Below are positions 27,761 through 38,212 of a stretch of DNA of 64,000 bases, in pieces (within the stretch, counting starts at the first letter, position 1; every line of letters starts with the position of its first letter). Made by a program: the position numbers and the translations under genes. Origin of the DNA: an uncultured Enterobacteriaceae bacterium (GTDB lineage: Bacteria; Pseudomonadota; Gammaproteobacteria; Enterobacterales; Enterobacteriaceae); the NCBI GenBank assembly GCA_936920625.1, contig CAKZHC010000037.1, forward strand, positions 1 to 64,000, read 5' to 3'. Under the pieces are notes generated by a model. It saw only the letters and a program-made list of their open reading frames with translations, did not search any database and was not told where the DNA came from.

Positions 27761-29239
27761 ATGAAAGATAACCATCATCCATCAACACGCTACCAGCAAC
27801 TGGCTGAAAGCTATGCCGAGGCTATTCATCTTGGCACCTATCTGCCCGGCAGTCGGTTACCCGGTATACGCCGCTGCGCCTCCACGCATGGTGTCAGTAT
27901 CAACACCGTTCTGGCCGCCTGGCAGGTACTTGAGGACAGAGGACTGATTGAATCACGCCCCCAGTCAGGTTATTTCATCCGCAACAAGCTCCAGACTCCA
28001 GCTGCTATCCCCCGCCACCACTCAAAAGTACTGGCTCCGGGAGGCGATAAACTGGCGTTGATTGAAACCGTATTTGCAGCACAAAATCATCCTGAATACA
28101 TTAATATAGCGCTGGCCTGCCCGCAGCATAGTGATTTCATTCCATCCGTTAAACTAGCTCGTATCTCTACAACATTACTTCGTCACGATCCCCACCTGAT
28201 CGGCCGCTATGCAGTACTGCCGGGTGACAGCCGATTGCTTCAACAGATATGTCGCCGGGCGATGGGCTTAGGCATACCGCTCATACCCGATGACATCACC
28301 CTGACACATGGCTGTATGGAGGCTTTACAATTAGCGCTACGTAGCGTCACAAAACCGGGAGACTGCGTTGGACTCGAGACACCAGCATTCTTCTATTTCT
28401 TTCCGCTGCTGGCCACCCTCGGGCTGAAATCAATTGAGATTCCAACTGACACGCAGACAGGATTATCACTGGATGCTCTGGAAATATTGTTGCAGGAGGG
28501 GAGGATTCAGGCTCTGGCCGTTATGCCAACAGTACAGAATCCTTTAGGATGCACCATGCCTGTAGCGAATAAGAAAAAACTGGCTGCACTGCTGCAACGC
28601 TACCGCATCCCAATGATCGAAGATGGACTTTATGCCGAATTGCACTATGCCGGCCATACTCCGGCGGTTAAAGCATTTGATAAACAGGGCTGGGTGCTTT
28701 ACTGCACCAGTTTTACCAAAACACTGGCACCTGATTTCCGTATTGGTTGGATAGCGGCCGGGCGTTTTCATCAACAGGTAAGGCGGCTGAAAGCGATTTC
28801 ATCAATGGCCGAGCCTGCTCTTCTCACTGCCACATTGGGACATTTTCTTGAGAATGGCGGCTACGATCATCATCTCCGCAGCTTGCGACGCCGCTATCAG
28901 CATCAGATTGATCAGACGCGGGGCGTTATTGCTCGCTATTTTCCACGCGGCACCCGTGCAACGCGGCCAGACGGAGGATTCCTTTTGTGGGTGGAATTGC
29001 CAGATGAAATTAATAGTATGGAATTGTTTCATCGGTTATTACAGGAAAATATCTGTCTGGTTCCCGGACCTTTACATAGCCTGAATCAGCGTTTTGATAA
29101 TGCGCTGCGCATTTCTACCTGTTTCCCATTTGAAGGCCCTTACGGCCGGGCTATTGAGCGCGTGGGTCAGCTAGCCTGTGAAATGTCAGGGCTTCCCGCA
29201 GGAGTCATTCAGTCTGACTTTCAGAATGAGGATAAATAA
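27761..29239 (+). CDS. MocR-family transcriptional regulator (GntR helix-turn-helix plus aminotransferase-like domain)
   Basis: The N-terminal winged helix-turn-helix (about 10-75) reads LGTYLPGSRLPGIRR and LEDRGLIESRPQSGYFI. A linker and a fold-type I aminotransferase domain (about 110-490) follow, with HGCMEALQLAL, PTVQNPLGCTMP, EDGLYAELHY and the PLP-lysine motif SFTKTLAPDFRIGW. The overall plan and many segments match E. coli YdcR. MocR proteins sense PLP or amino-compound ligands and often control an adjacent transporter, here the divergent LysE-family exporter (inference). The ATG at 27761 is preferred; a GTG at 27752 is an alternative. Confidence 0.88.
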   Translation: MKDNHHPSTRYQQLAESYAEAIHLGTYLPGSRLPGIRRCASTHGVSINTVLAAWQVLEDRGLIESRPQSGYFIRNKLQTPAAIPRHHSKVLAPGGDKLALIETVFAAQNHPEYINIALACPQHSDFIPSVKLARISTTLLRHDPHLIGRYAVLPGDSRLLQQICRRAMGLGIPLIPDDITLTHGCMEALQLALRSVTKPGDCVGLETPAFFYFFPLLATLGLKSIEIPTDTQTGLSLDALEILLQEGRIQALAVMPTVQNPLGCTMPVANKKKLAALLQRYRIPMIEDGLYAELHYAGHTPAVKAFDKQGWVLYCTSFTKTLAPDFRIGWIAAGRFHQQVRRLKAISSMAEPALLTATLGHFLENGGYDHHLRSLRRRYQHQIDQTRGVIARYFPRGTRATRPDGGFLLWVELPDEINSMELFHRLLQENICLVPGPLHSLNQRFDNALRISTCFPFEGPYGRAIERVGQLACEMSGLPAGVIQSDFQNEDK

Positions 29240-29348
29240 GTATGAATCAGATTTTTAGTACTGATAACAGGCCTGAACATGCTAGCTATACTTTACTTTC
29301 AGATACGATCACTCTCAGATACGACTGTAAGTAAAGGAAACCGTGTTG

Positions 29349-30317
29349 ATGACGGACAAGCGCCACCGGTCTGACGACAAAACACCACATAATTCTGTTA
29401 TTACAGCAGGTAACCGGTTGGCAGACAACTATGCCAGCTGGATTACACGCCGGGTAAGCCGATTTAAGGCAATGCCCGCAGTTGCACACTTTATCCGTAC
29501 CAGTGAGCGTTTTAATGATCGCATGGGTAGTCAGTTTGGTGCTGCTATCACCTATTTTTCTTTTCTTTCGATAATCCCTGTTTTAATGGTGTTGTTCGCC
29601 GCTGTTGGGTTTGTGCTGGCTTCTCATCCCAGTTTACTGGCAGAATTATTTACTAAAATTGCCGATAACATCAGCGATCCAGCTCTGGCAGATACGATAA
29701 AGAATACGGTAAAAACAGCTGTATATCAGCGAACAACGGTAGGTCTGACCGGCCTGCTGGTAGCGCTTTACTCAGGCATTAGCTGGATGGGGAATCTGCG
29801 TGAAGCGATTCGTGCTCAGTTCCGTGATGTCTGGGAGCGCAAGCCTCAGGATCAAGAGAAGCTGTGGCGCAAATACCTGCGCGATTTGATATCGTTAGCT
29901 GGTTTAATGCTGGCACTGATTATCACTCTGTCGCTGACGTCCGTGGCCGGTGCAGCACAATATACAATTGTTACAAAGCTGGGGCTTAATCATGTTGAGT
30001 GGTTGCGCCCGGCCCTCACACTGGTTGCTACTGCTATTTCGGTCTCTGCTAATTTCTTGTTATTTTTATGGATTTTCTGGATACTGCCGCGCCATCAACC
30101 CTGTAGAAAAGCACTATTCCGTGGTACCCTGCTAGCCGCTATAGGTTTTGAGGTGATTAAATTCATCATGACGCTGACTCTTCCTAAGCTGGCCTCCTCC
30201 CCCTCTGGAGCCGTTTTTGGTTCTGTACTGGGCCTGATGGCTTTTTTCTATCTATTTGCCAGACTGACGCTATTTTGTGCCGCCTGGATAGCTACAGCGC
30301 CATACAATAAACAGTAA
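29349..30317 (+). CDS. yhjD: Inner-membrane protein YhjD (YihY/BrkB family)
   Basis: A 322-residue polytopic membrane protein closely matching E. coli YhjD: TSERFNDRMGSQFGAAITYF, the GFVLASHPSLL region, LYSGISWMGNLREAIRAQ, RDVWERKPQDQEKLW and SVLGLMAFFYLFARLTLFCA. Six to seven helices are predicted. The family is known as BrkB/YihY. In E. coli a yhjD mutation suppresses loss of the lipid A transporter MsbA under Kdo-deficient conditions, suggesting a lipid-related role. The ATG at 29349 is preferred over the GTG at 29343; AAAGGAAA lies upstream. The gene stands alone. Confidence 0.93.
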   Translation: MTDKRHRSDDKTPHNSVITAGNRLADNYASWITRRVSRFKAMPAVAHFIRTSERFNDRMGSQFGAAITYFSFLSIIPVLMVLFAAVGFVLASHPSLLAELFTKIADNISDPALADTIKNTVKTAVYQRTTVGLTGLLVALYSGISWMGNLREAIRAQFRDVWERKPQDQEKLWRKYLRDLISLAGLMLALIITLSLTSVAGAAQYTIVTKLGLNHVEWLRPALTLVATAISVSANFLLFLWIFWILPRHQPCRKALFRGTLLAAIGFEVIKFIMTLTLPKLASSPSGAVFGSVLGLMAFFYLFARLTLFCAAWIATAPYNKQ

Positions 30318-30400
30318 AAACCAGATCCTGTGGTGTAACTTTTCTTAATGGCAGTAACTGTCCGTCAAAAACAAAATGGTAGCGCTACCTGCCATAATTA

Positions 30401-31399
30401 TTATGGCTTCATCACCTGATCATAAGTGCCACCCCTTGCAAAATGGATTTTTTGGGCTTTCGCCCATCCGCCAAACTTTCCGTCTACCGTGAATAGCCGC
30501 ACTGGTGCAAACACATCCTCATACTGTTTCATAATGGCTGGTTCACGGGGACGATAAAAGTTCCTAGCTGCAATCGCCTGGCCCGCTGGCGAATAAAGGT
30601 ATGAAAGATACTCCTCAGCGACGCTTCTGGTACCATGCCGGTCAACCACTTTATCGACGACAGCAACTGTTGGTTCTGCCAGGATAGACTCTTTCGGCAT
30701 TATGATGTCGAATTTATCCCTGCCACCCGGCAATTTATGCAGTACTGTGAAGGCTTCACTCTCCCAGGCAATGAGCACATCACCCAGACCGCGTTCGATA
30801 AACGTGTTAACTGCGCCCCGTGCCCCCGAATCCTGCACCTGAACATTCTTATATAATGCCCGTACAAAGGCTAACGCCTTATTCCAGTCCCCATTATTAC
30901 TATCCAGCCCATAGCCCCAGGCGGCCAGATAGTTCCAGCGGGCTCCGCCAGAGGTTTTTGGATTCGGATTGATAACAGCAATACCGGGTTTGATGAGATC
31001 ATCCCAGTCATAGATCTGCCTGGGGTTGCCTTTTCGTACAAGAAATACAATAGTTGAAGTATAAGGTGCGGAGTTATTCGGCAGACGTGTAATCCACGGT
31101 CTAGTAATGCGCTGGCGCTCAGCAATGCTATCCACATCCGATTGTAGCGCCAGGGTAACCACATCTGCACGAATACCGTTTATAACAGAAGTTGCCTGCC
31201 GGCCTGAACCACCGTGAGACTGGTGGACGGTGACAATATCTCCACTCTTCTGTTTATAGTACGCCGCAAAAACGCTGTTATACTGCTGGTAGAACTCACG
31301 TGTGGAGTCGTATGAAACATTCAGCAGACTGATATTCTTCGCCGACGCATTTGCGCAGACCAGTAGCAGAATGACATTAACACACCACATTTTCATCAT
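30401..31399 (-). CDS. sbp: Periplasmic sulfate-binding protein Sbp
   Basis: Sbp captures sulfate and thiosulfate for the CysTWA ABC importer. The 332 residues start with a signal peptide (hydrophobic core CVNVILLLVCANASA, cleavage likely after ASA). The mature protein begins NISLLNVSYDSTREFY and contains VHQSHGGSGRQATSVINGI, ADVVTLALQSD, PYTSTIVFLVRKGNP and KTSGGARWNYLAAWGYG, all typical of the family and of sulfate contacts. The GGAGAGGG site lies just before ATG 31399. It follows pfkA on the same strand, as in E. coli. Sulfur control by CysB is likely but no site was identified. Confidence 0.96.
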   Translation of the reverse strand: MMKMWCVNVILLLVCANASAKNISLLNVSYDSTREFYQQYNSVFAAYYKQKSGDIVTVHQSHGGSGRQATSVINGIRADVVTLALQSDVDSIAERQRITRPWITRLPNNSAPYTSTIVFLVRKGNPRQIYDWDDLIKPGIAVINPNPKTSGGARWNYLAAWGYGLDSNNGDWNKALAFVRALYKNVQVQDSGARGAVNTFIERGLGDVLIAWESEAFTVLHKLPGGRDKFDIIMPKESILAEPTVAVVDKVVDRHGTRSVAEEYLSYLYSPAGQAIAARNFYRPREPAIMKQYEDVFAPVRLFTVDGKFGGWAKAQKIHFARGGTYDQVMKP

Positions 31400-31528
31400 C
31401 ACCCTCTCCGGATAGATTCCTGGTCAGAGGGTGGCACAGAGTTATACGAATTTTAAAGAATTAAAAAGTCGTATTAATAGCCAAAAAGAATATTAGAAAC
31501 TGATAAATATATGTTTGCCTTTTAAGAC

Positions 31529-32491
31529 TTAATAAAGTTTTTTCGCCGTCTCAAGCCAGTCACTTTTGAAGGGACGCTTCATATTCTCTATAGCATCAAT
31601 AATGTCATGATGTACCAGTTTCTCGTTCTGGATACCCACGCAACGTCCTCCGTAACCTTGTAACAGCAGTTCGATAGCATACGCTCCCATGCGTGATGCC
31701 AGAATACGATCATAAGCGACAGGCGGACCTCCACGCTGGATGTGGCCTAACACAGTTGCTCGAGTTTCACGCTTGGTCTCTGATTCAATATAATGTGCTA
31801 GTGCATTCACATCACACAAGTTTTCGGTAATTGCCACAATTGCATGCTTTTTACCTTTAGATATGCCCGCCTTTATCTCAACCACCAGCTCCTCGCGCGT
31901 GTAGTCAATCTCCGGTACAACGATGAATTCACAGCCGCCAGCAATAGCCGCTGCCAGTGTTAAATCGCCACAGCGGCGCCCCATCATCTCTACAATCGAA
32001 ATTCGCTGATGGGAGGAGGAAGTATCCCGCAGACGATCAATCGCCTGCACAGCGGTTTCCAGCGCGGTGAAATAACCTATAGTGTAATCAGTTCCGGCGA
32101 CGTCGTTGTCGATTGTACCTGGCAGGCCGATGCAGGGAAATCCCATTTCTGTTAGTCGTTTGGCCCCAAGATAAGAGCCATCGCCACCAATCACCACCAG
32201 TGCATCAAGACCGTGCTTTTTCATATTATCAATAGTCACCGATCGCACTTCTTCGCGTCGAAATTCTGGAAATCGCGCTGAACCAAGAAAAGTGCCGCCC
32301 CGGTTGATCATATCTGAGACACTATAGCGATCCAGTTTGGTCATACGGTCTTCATACAGACCCAGATAACCATCATAAATGCCAAAAACCTCCAGCCTTT
32401 CACTCAAAGCAGCCCGTACAACCCCCCGAATAGCAGCGTTCATCCCTGGCGCATCGCCACCACTTGTCAGTACTCCAATTTTTTTTATCAT
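31529..32491 (-). CDS. pfkA: ATP-dependent 6-phosphofructokinase isozyme I
   Basis: PfkA phosphorylates fructose-6-phosphate, the committing step of glycolysis. The ATG at 32491 has a GAGG site 6 nt upstream and gives MIKKIGVLTSGGDAPGMNAA; the frame upstream to 32509 is not conserved. The 320 residues equal the E. coli length. GGDGS for ATP, PGTIDNDVAGTDYTIGYFTA with the catalytic Asp, and the effector-site region are intact. One small change is GRRCGDL where E. coli has GRYCGDL, next to a substrate-binding Arg. fieF-pfkA-sbp is the E. coli order. Confidence 0.97.
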   Translation of the reverse strand: MIKKIGVLTSGGDAPGMNAAIRGVVRAALSERLEVFGIYDGYLGLYEDRMTKLDRYSVSDMINRGGTFLGSARFPEFRREEVRSVTIDNMKKHGLDALVVIGGDGSYLGAKRLTEMGFPCIGLPGTIDNDVAGTDYTIGYFTALETAVQAIDRLRDTSSSHQRISIVEMMGRRCGDLTLAAAIAGGCEFIVVPEIDYTREELVVEIKAGISKGKKHAIVAITENLCDVNALAHYIESETKRETRATVLGHIQRGGPPVAYDRILASRMGAYAIELLLQGYGGRCVGIQNEKLVHHDIIDAIENMKRPFKSDWLETAKKLY

Positions 32492-32690
32492 GACAACCTC
32501 TGAACTCAACGCAGATCAACCAAAATATGGCAGCAGTGAATCATTTTAATATACGAGCACAAGCACCTTCGACGGGAATAATGTTTCGGGTGCTTAAGAG
32601 GCGTTGACTAAAGCCTGCATCAGTTACCGATTATTTCATTTAGCATTATTATACCGCTTCAACAAAAACATCCCTGATAACTGTTGTTGA

Positions 32691-33596
32691 TTAAAACATA
32701 CTGTGCTGCTGGCGCTCTGTTGCAACCACTGAACTGGGATCAACATGAATAATGATGTCAGAACCGGGAAACTTGTTTAACAAAGCCTGTTCCACCTGAT
32801 CTGCAACCCCGTGCGCTTCGACCAGCGGTAACTGGTCATCCATTTCCAGATGCAGCTGTATAAAACGCGTTGGCCCCGATTTACGAGTACGAAGTTGATG
32901 TGCCCCCCTGACACCAGGCCAACCGGCTACTAGTTCAGCAATATCCCGCCGCTCATGTTCTGGCAGAGCCTGATCAAGTAAAGCCTGCACTGCTTCGTAC
33001 CCCATGCGCAGCGCGCTAATCAAGATATAAACACCAATAGCCAGTGCAAATATCGCATCAGCCCTGTAAAAGCCGAACCAGCTTAATATCAGTGCGATGA
33101 GGATTGCACTATTTATCATGACATCGGACTGATAATGCAGCATATCGGCTCGCACTGCCTGACTTTGGGTATTTTTCACCACCCAGTACTGAAAGGCGAC
33201 CAATAACAGAGTGCACGTTAAAGCAATCAGCGTCACCGTTACGCCCACGCCTGTACCATGCATCGCCTCGGCGGGCGCGAAAAGGCGTTTCAATCCACTG
33301 AGAAACAGAAATAATGCCGCGCCAGTGATAAACATACTTTGCGCCAGCGCTGCCAAAGATTCCGCTTTGCCGTGGCCAAAGGTATGGCCGGAATCAGCAG
33401 GTTGCAGCGAAAAGCGCACTACCATTAAATTAGCTAGCGATGCTGCAATATCGACCAGAGAATCTACCAGTGAAGCCAGCATACTAACCGAGCTGGTATA
33501 CCACCATGCAAAAATTTTCAGGAATAACAGACTGACAGCCATTATTGATGCAGCTATCGTGGCCCGACTCACCCACCTTTGGTAAAATTGATCCAT
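32691..33596 (-). CDS. fieF: Cation-efflux pump FieF (YiiP, CDF family)
   Basis: FieF is a homodimeric Zn2+/Fe2+:H+ antiporter of the cation diffusion facilitator family. The 301 residues (E. coli 300) contain six helices and all site-A ligands: Asp45 and Asp49 in LVDSLVDIAAS, and His153 and Asp157 in LHYQSDVMINSAI. The C-terminal cytoplasmic ferredoxin-like domain (about 210-290) holds ETV-type metal-binding histidines (QLHLEMDD, IIHVDPSS). cpxP, which precedes it in E. coli, is absent. Confidence 0.96.
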   Translation of the reverse strand: MDQFYQRWVSRATIAASIMAVSLLFLKIFAWWYTSSVSMLASLVDSLVDIAASLANLMVVRFSLQPADSGHTFGHGKAESLAALAQSMFITGAALFLFLSGLKRLFAPAEAMHGTGVGVTVTLIALTCTLLLVAFQYWVVKNTQSQAVRADMLHYQSDVMINSAILIALILSWFGFYRADAIFALAIGVYILISALRMGYEAVQALLDQALPEHERRDIAELVAGWPGVRGAHQLRTRKSGPTRFIQLHLEMDDQLPLVEAHGVADQVEQALLNKFPGSDIIIHVDPSSVVATERQQHSMF

Positions 33597-34728
33597 AGTT
33601 ACATTCCCCTCAGCAGAAGATCCCGATGCAAAGAAGTTTAACAGGAAATGATCTTAATGTGCTGCTACTGACAGGCATAATCGTCATTTATGACATTATA
33701 GCATAGCGTGGCCAGATTGCTGATTTACGCATTGGGGGGCGGCATGCATCTTTTTTGTCAGTATTTTCTCATACTGGCATCATGTTGCTGCCGATAGTGC
33801 GGGTTCTGATGACCGGCTGGTGCGAAGCAGCCTATGTCTGCTGACACCCGATTGGTGAATAGATGAAAGTCAGGCCTTCTGCCAGACATTATTTTAATGT
33901 GAGTTTCGCTACGCACAGTGCCTGTAAAATCAAGGATGATATAATATTATGTTAATATAAAGAAACTAACTGATAACCACCCATATTGCTTAAGCCTTTG
34001 CAGGGCATAATAACCAGCCGATTCTGTAACATTTTACATACAAGTCCAAATTTGATCTCTGAGTTAATAGCCATAAGTACCTTCACTTTTGCAGAAATAT
34101 AGATCGCGGAATAATACTGTCCGGTTATATTGTTATATCCTAATACAGTAGGCATAGCGTTAGTCTGGAGCACAGTAGCTGGCTGGCAGTTTTATGTATG
34201 AGAAAACGAATATTGTTTAGTGAAAATTGTATTATTACGTGGGAATGATATAAGGTCTCTGTTATTAAAAATCCATTGCCCCTGTGGATGGATAATTTTA
34301 ACATAAATATGGTTAGTGAAAGCGTCAAAGACAATAACAGCAAACATAAATCCTTCTTGAGTTATGGAAATCGTGTTTATTGCGAAAAATCATCCTCTGG
34401 TACTACTTTGATCACAGTTACGACATAAAACCATAAATATTGATAATAAATATAATATAGTAATAACGTTTAAATGTGTCGTAATTCTACAAATAATACA
34501 ATGTGCGATGCCTGTTACAAATCACAGTAGCTTGCATGAGTTACCAACACTATGTTTAATATAATATCTGGCAGCATAAAGGTAAATTCTGACAGCAAAT
34601 TAAACAGATTCGTTGTCATATTACTATGCCCTCACCTAAACTATTTACTGTGTTATGGATTTCTGTCACTTAATGTAAATCAGATTCCTTTACCTCTGAG
34701 TGGTATAATCTGAATTTAAGGAAAAAAT
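33597..34728. other. Long AT-rich intergenic region, no gene seen
   Basis: This is the longest gap in the window, about 1.1 kb between fieF and yhhN. It joins two regions that are distant in E. coli. The open frames at 33952-34173 and 34140-34343 (minus) show no family motif. No trace of cpxP was recognised. It is probably decayed DNA (inference). Confidence 0.5.
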
Positions 34729-35355
34729 ATGGTCTGGTCTTTTTTGGCGGTTCTGTTTTCCGGCTGGCTCTACGTCGATGCTTCTTATCGGGGGCCTGAG
34801 TGGCAACGCCGGCTTTTTAAGCCCGTTACATTGTTATTACTGCTAAGTCTGGCCTGGCAAGCTCCATTAATACACACTACCCAATACCTCATATTGACTG
34901 GGCTGCTCATCACACTGGCTGGTGATGCACTAATGCTGCTACCCCAGAAACATCTTTTGTACGCTATTGGCGCATTTTTCCTCTGCCATCTGCTCTATAC
35001 AATATACTTCATGAGTACAAAAACGCCGGTTTTTTTCTGGCCGATTCCGCTAGTGCTAGTTCTCATTGGCGCATTCTTAATCAGCATCACCTGGAATCAA
35101 CTGGAAGCTCTTCGCTGGCCGGTCTGTACCTATATCTGCATGACGCTGTTAATGGTCTGGATTGCGACTGGTAACTACCTCGTTCACCCTGCTAGTCATA
35201 GCCTTTCAGTCAGTATTGGCGCGTTGTTACTCTTGTTAAATGTAATTTTCTGGCTCTTCAGCCACTTTCGTCATCGTTTCCCCGCTGATAGCGCACTTAT
35301 CGCTGCCTGCTATTTTTTTGGCCACTTTATGATTGTGCGTTCGCTTTGGGTTTAA
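34729..35355 (+). CDS. yhhN: YhhN family membrane protein (TMEM86/lysoplasmalogenase-like)
   Basis: A 208-residue protein with seven to eight predicted helices, exactly the length of E. coli YhhN and similar throughout: LYVDASYRGPEWQRRLFKP, LLLSLAWQAPL, GDALMLLPQKHLLYAIGAFF, HLLYTIYF and CYFFGHFMIVRSLWV. Animal relatives (TMEM86) hydrolyse lysoplasmalogens; the bacterial role is unclear. It lies just before the zntA promoter, the order found in E. coli. Confidence 0.93.
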   Translation: MVWSFLAVLFSGWLYVDASYRGPEWQRRLFKPVTLLLLLSLAWQAPLIHTTQYLILTGLLITLAGDALMLLPQKHLLYAIGAFFLCHLLYTIYFMSTKTPVFFWPIPLVLVLIGAFLISITWNQLEALRWPVCTYICMTLLMVWIATGNYLVHPASHSLSVSIGALLLLLNVIFWLFSHFRHRFPADSALIAACYFFGHFMIVRSLWV

Positions 35356-35373
35356 TGTTATTCCCTGACAATA

Positions 35374-35409
35374 ATCCTACACTATGGAGTGGACTCCATA
35401 GTGTAGGAT
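35374..35409 (+). promoter_or_regulatory. ZntR-type promoter/operator of zntA
   Basis: A perfect 36-bp inverted repeat, 17-bp arms (ATCCTACACTATGGAGT and its complement) around GG. A promoter lies inside: -35 TACACT (35378-35383), a 20-bp spacer and -10 TAGGAT (35404-35409). The overlong spacer over a palindrome is the mark of MerR-family control. The core ACTATGGAGTGGACTCCATA closely follows the E. coli ZntR site ACTCTGGAGTCGACTCCAGA. The zntR gene is not in this window. Confidence 0.85.
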
Positions 35410-35461
35410 AAAAAAACTACGATATTTTATTATCGTTTTTTTATTACGAGAGGGAGTAACT

Positions 35462-37715
35462 ATGCGAGCATTCGACTGTAACAATTGTGAGTACAACACC
35501 AGATCCAGCCAGCATGAATGCTGTTCTGGCACCCCTCCTATACAGAATGCCATTACAGCAGCATCTCCTGATTCACTACACTGTGACGTCAAAAACTGCC
35601 ACAGCAATACCGCTGATATTCAAAATGACAGGCCTTCTGGCACACAACGTCTTCGCTGGCAAATTAGCGGAATGGATTGTCCTTCCTGTGCACGTAAAAT
35701 CGAGGCGGCAGCCCTGCAAATTGAAGGCGTAAGTTATGCACAGGTATTGTACAGTACCCAAAAGTTGGTCGTTGAAACAACGCAAAATGTCGCCAAACAA
35801 ATTGAACAGGCACTCGCCGCAGCGGGTTATACGCTAACTCGCGAGGGTATGAGGGCATCCGCCCAGACCACATCATTCTGGCACAACAATGCACTACTAA
35901 TAACAATGGTTGCATTGTTGATATGCAGTTCCATTTTAAACTATAGCAACGCAGTTGCTGGTCAAATTGCTTTCAGTCTTACGACTGTTATCGGGGTTAT
36001 ACCGATAGCCCGTAAGGCATGGATTTCGTTACGTTCCGGTGAGCCTTTCACTATTGAATTGTTGATGACTGTTGCCGCTGCTGGTGCGCTTTTAATTGGC
36101 GCAATCGCTGAGTCCGCAATGGTTCTGTTCCTGTTTATGATTGGCGAGCGACTTGAAGCTCTCGCCGCCGCAAATGCCCGGCGGGGAGTCACTGCTTTAA
36201 TGACACTTAAACCTGACACGGCGATACGCAGACAACAAGAAGTTCACGAACCCGTTGCTGTTAGTGATCTTCAGCCCGGCGATATCATTATTATTCCGCC
36301 AGGCGGACGCTTGCCGACTGATGGTAAATTACTCACCCCACACGCCAGTGTTTGATGAAAGTGCTCTGACAGGAGAGTCTGTGCCTGTTGAACGTCAGGC
36401 GGGTGATGCCATTATGGCGGGAATACTCAGTGTTGACGTAATGGCAGAGGTATGCGTGACCTCCAGGCCAGGAGAAAGTGCTATTGATCGAATAGTACAA
36501 CTGATTGAGGAAGCAGAAAATCATCGGGCGCCCGTTGAACGTTTTATCGATCGATTCAGCCGTATCTATACGCCAATAATGATGTCACTTGCCTTACTGG
36601 TTATGCTGATTCCACCACTGCTACTGGGCCAATCCTGGTATGAATGGCTTTATAAAGGATTAACGCTGCTGCTTATTGGCTGCCCATGTGCACTGGTCAT
36701 CTCCACACCCGCTGCAATCACTTCGGCGCTGGCGACAGCTGCACGTCGGGGCGTGCTTATCAAAGGTGGTGCGGCTCTGGAACGATTGAGCCAGATTAAG
36801 ACGCTGGCCTTTGATAAAACCGGCACACTGACCACTGGCCAGCCTGTGGTGACTGTGCTGAGACCCAGCGCACAGGGAGGCGAGCAAGAGCTATTGACTC
36901 AGGCAGCGGCAGCTGAACAAAACTCTACTCATCCTCTTGCAACAGCAATTGTTCAGGCGACCAGAGCACAAAATCTTTCCATTCCCCATGCCAGCCATCA
37001 ACGGGCACTACCAGGCTTGGGAGTTGAAGCAGCAATTGATGGCGCATTAGTTGCCATCCGCTCACCAAACAGTCTGACTGCAAATTCGCTTGATCTGCCC
37101 ACATGGCAGCAGGTCCATCTGCTGGAAGGGGAGGGGCAAACTGTAGTGATAGTGCTGCGGGATGGCCGGGTTTTGGGGCTGATTGCACTGCGTGACAAAT
37201 TGCGTGATAACGCCCAAAAAGCACTGGCTGAACTCCGCTCATTAGGCCTCGAGAACATTATGTTAACTGGGGATAACTCGCGCACAGCAGCCACTATCGC
37301 CGCCGAACTTAACATCAAGTGGCGCGCTAATTTGCTACCCGCCAGTAAAGTAAGTGAGGTACAGCGGCTTAATCAACAACGCGCCGTGGCAATGGTTGGT
37401 GATGGTATCAATGATGCTCCCGCTATGAAAACCGCTACGATGGGTATTGCCATGGGCAGTGGCAGTGATGTTGCGCTGGAAACGGCCAATGCAGCTTTAG
37501 CGCACAATCAACTAGAAGCGCTGCCTGTTACCATCCGGCTGGCCCGTGCAACCAGGCGCACTATACGCCAGAACATTACCATTGCTCTGGGGCTGAAAGT
37601 ACTTTTTTTAATTACTTCATTACTAGGTTTTACCGGACTCTGGCTGGCGGTACTGGCTGACTCTGGTGCAACAGCCTTGGTAACACTTAATGCACTCAGG
37701 TTATTGAGGCGGTGA
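35462..37715 (+). pseudogene. zntA: Zn2+/Cd2+/Pb2+-exporting P-type ATPase ZntA, frameshifted
   Basis: Codons 1-297 (35462-36355) and the rest (in the next frame, 36340-37715) add up to a full ZntA of about 750 residues. The first part has a Cys-rich leader (CNNCEY, HECC, HCDVKNCH), the metal-binding domain motif ISGMDCPSCARKIE and the first helices. The second has TGES, the transport motif GCPCALVISTPAA, DKTGTLTTGQP, the HP motif (STHPLA), TGDN and GDGINDAPAMK. At about 36350 the frame AGT-GTT-TGA should read on into FDESALTGES; one missing base, probably a T, explains it. The operator upstream is intact. A sequencing error cannot be excluded; if real, Zn export falls to FieF. Confidence 0.88.
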
Positions 37716-37733
37716 ATGTAGTAACCCGTATCG

Positions 37734-37777
37734 AAAGGGGGAACAGTCAGTTCTGTTATTTCTGTATCCCCTTTTTG
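37734..37777 (+). terminator. Probable terminator downstream of zntA
   Basis: AAAGGGG (37734-37740) can pair with CCCCTTT (37768-37774), followed by further T. The loop contains a smaller pairing AACAG/CTGTT. The structure overlaps the 3' end of the convergent tusA gene. Confidence 0.5.
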
Positions 37778-38007
37778 ATTATATATTTATAAGGTTTATT
37801 TGCGATGTCCTGCCAAAGTAATATATGCCCCATAAAACGACAAAATCCGGGAATATCCCGGATAGTGGCAGGATCATCTGCGATAATTAACAGTGACTTT
37901 CCTTCTGCCATAGAGCGCACAGTTTTACGTACCATCATTACAGGTTCAGGGCAACGCAGTCCAAGTGCGTTTAAGGTTTCGTCTGCTTCAGGCCAACTAT
38001 CATTCAT
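37756..38007 (-). CDS. tusA: Sulfurtransferase TusA
   Basis: TusA carries persulfide sulfur from IscS to TusBCD for the 2-thiouridine of tRNA wobble positions. The 83 residues (E. coli 81) contain the active cysteine in LNALGLRCPEPVMMVRKTVR, then LLIIADDPATIRDIPGFCRFM and YKYIIKKG. It is convergent with zntA and divergent from yhhQ, as in E. coli. Confidence 0.96.
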   Translation of the reverse strand: MNDSWPEADETLNALGLRCPEPVMMVRKTVRSMAEGKSLLIIADDPATIRDIPGFCRFMGHILLWQDIANKPYKYIIKKGIQK

Positions 38008-38212
38008 GATGTTTCTATATCTGATGCAAAAAAACCTATTTTACCCTTTGCCTCTCTCACTGCAACCGTGAAAATTGACCACAATGGTTTGTGCAAAAAT
38101 TAATCGTTGCATTGAGACAGGTTTCCAGTAAGATGCCACCCCGTATTTTTTTATACGATAACTGTGCTGCCCCTATGGGTTCCCTTACCCCAAGTTAAAA
38201 AGGATATCTATA

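Noticed and set aside
33952..34343. Two overlapping minus-strand open frames in the fieF-yhhN gap
   Set aside because: No domain pattern, AT-rich, and no ribosome site.
38100..38212. preQ1 riboswitch before yhhQ
   Set aside because: No preQ1 class I pattern could be folded by eye in the short leader.
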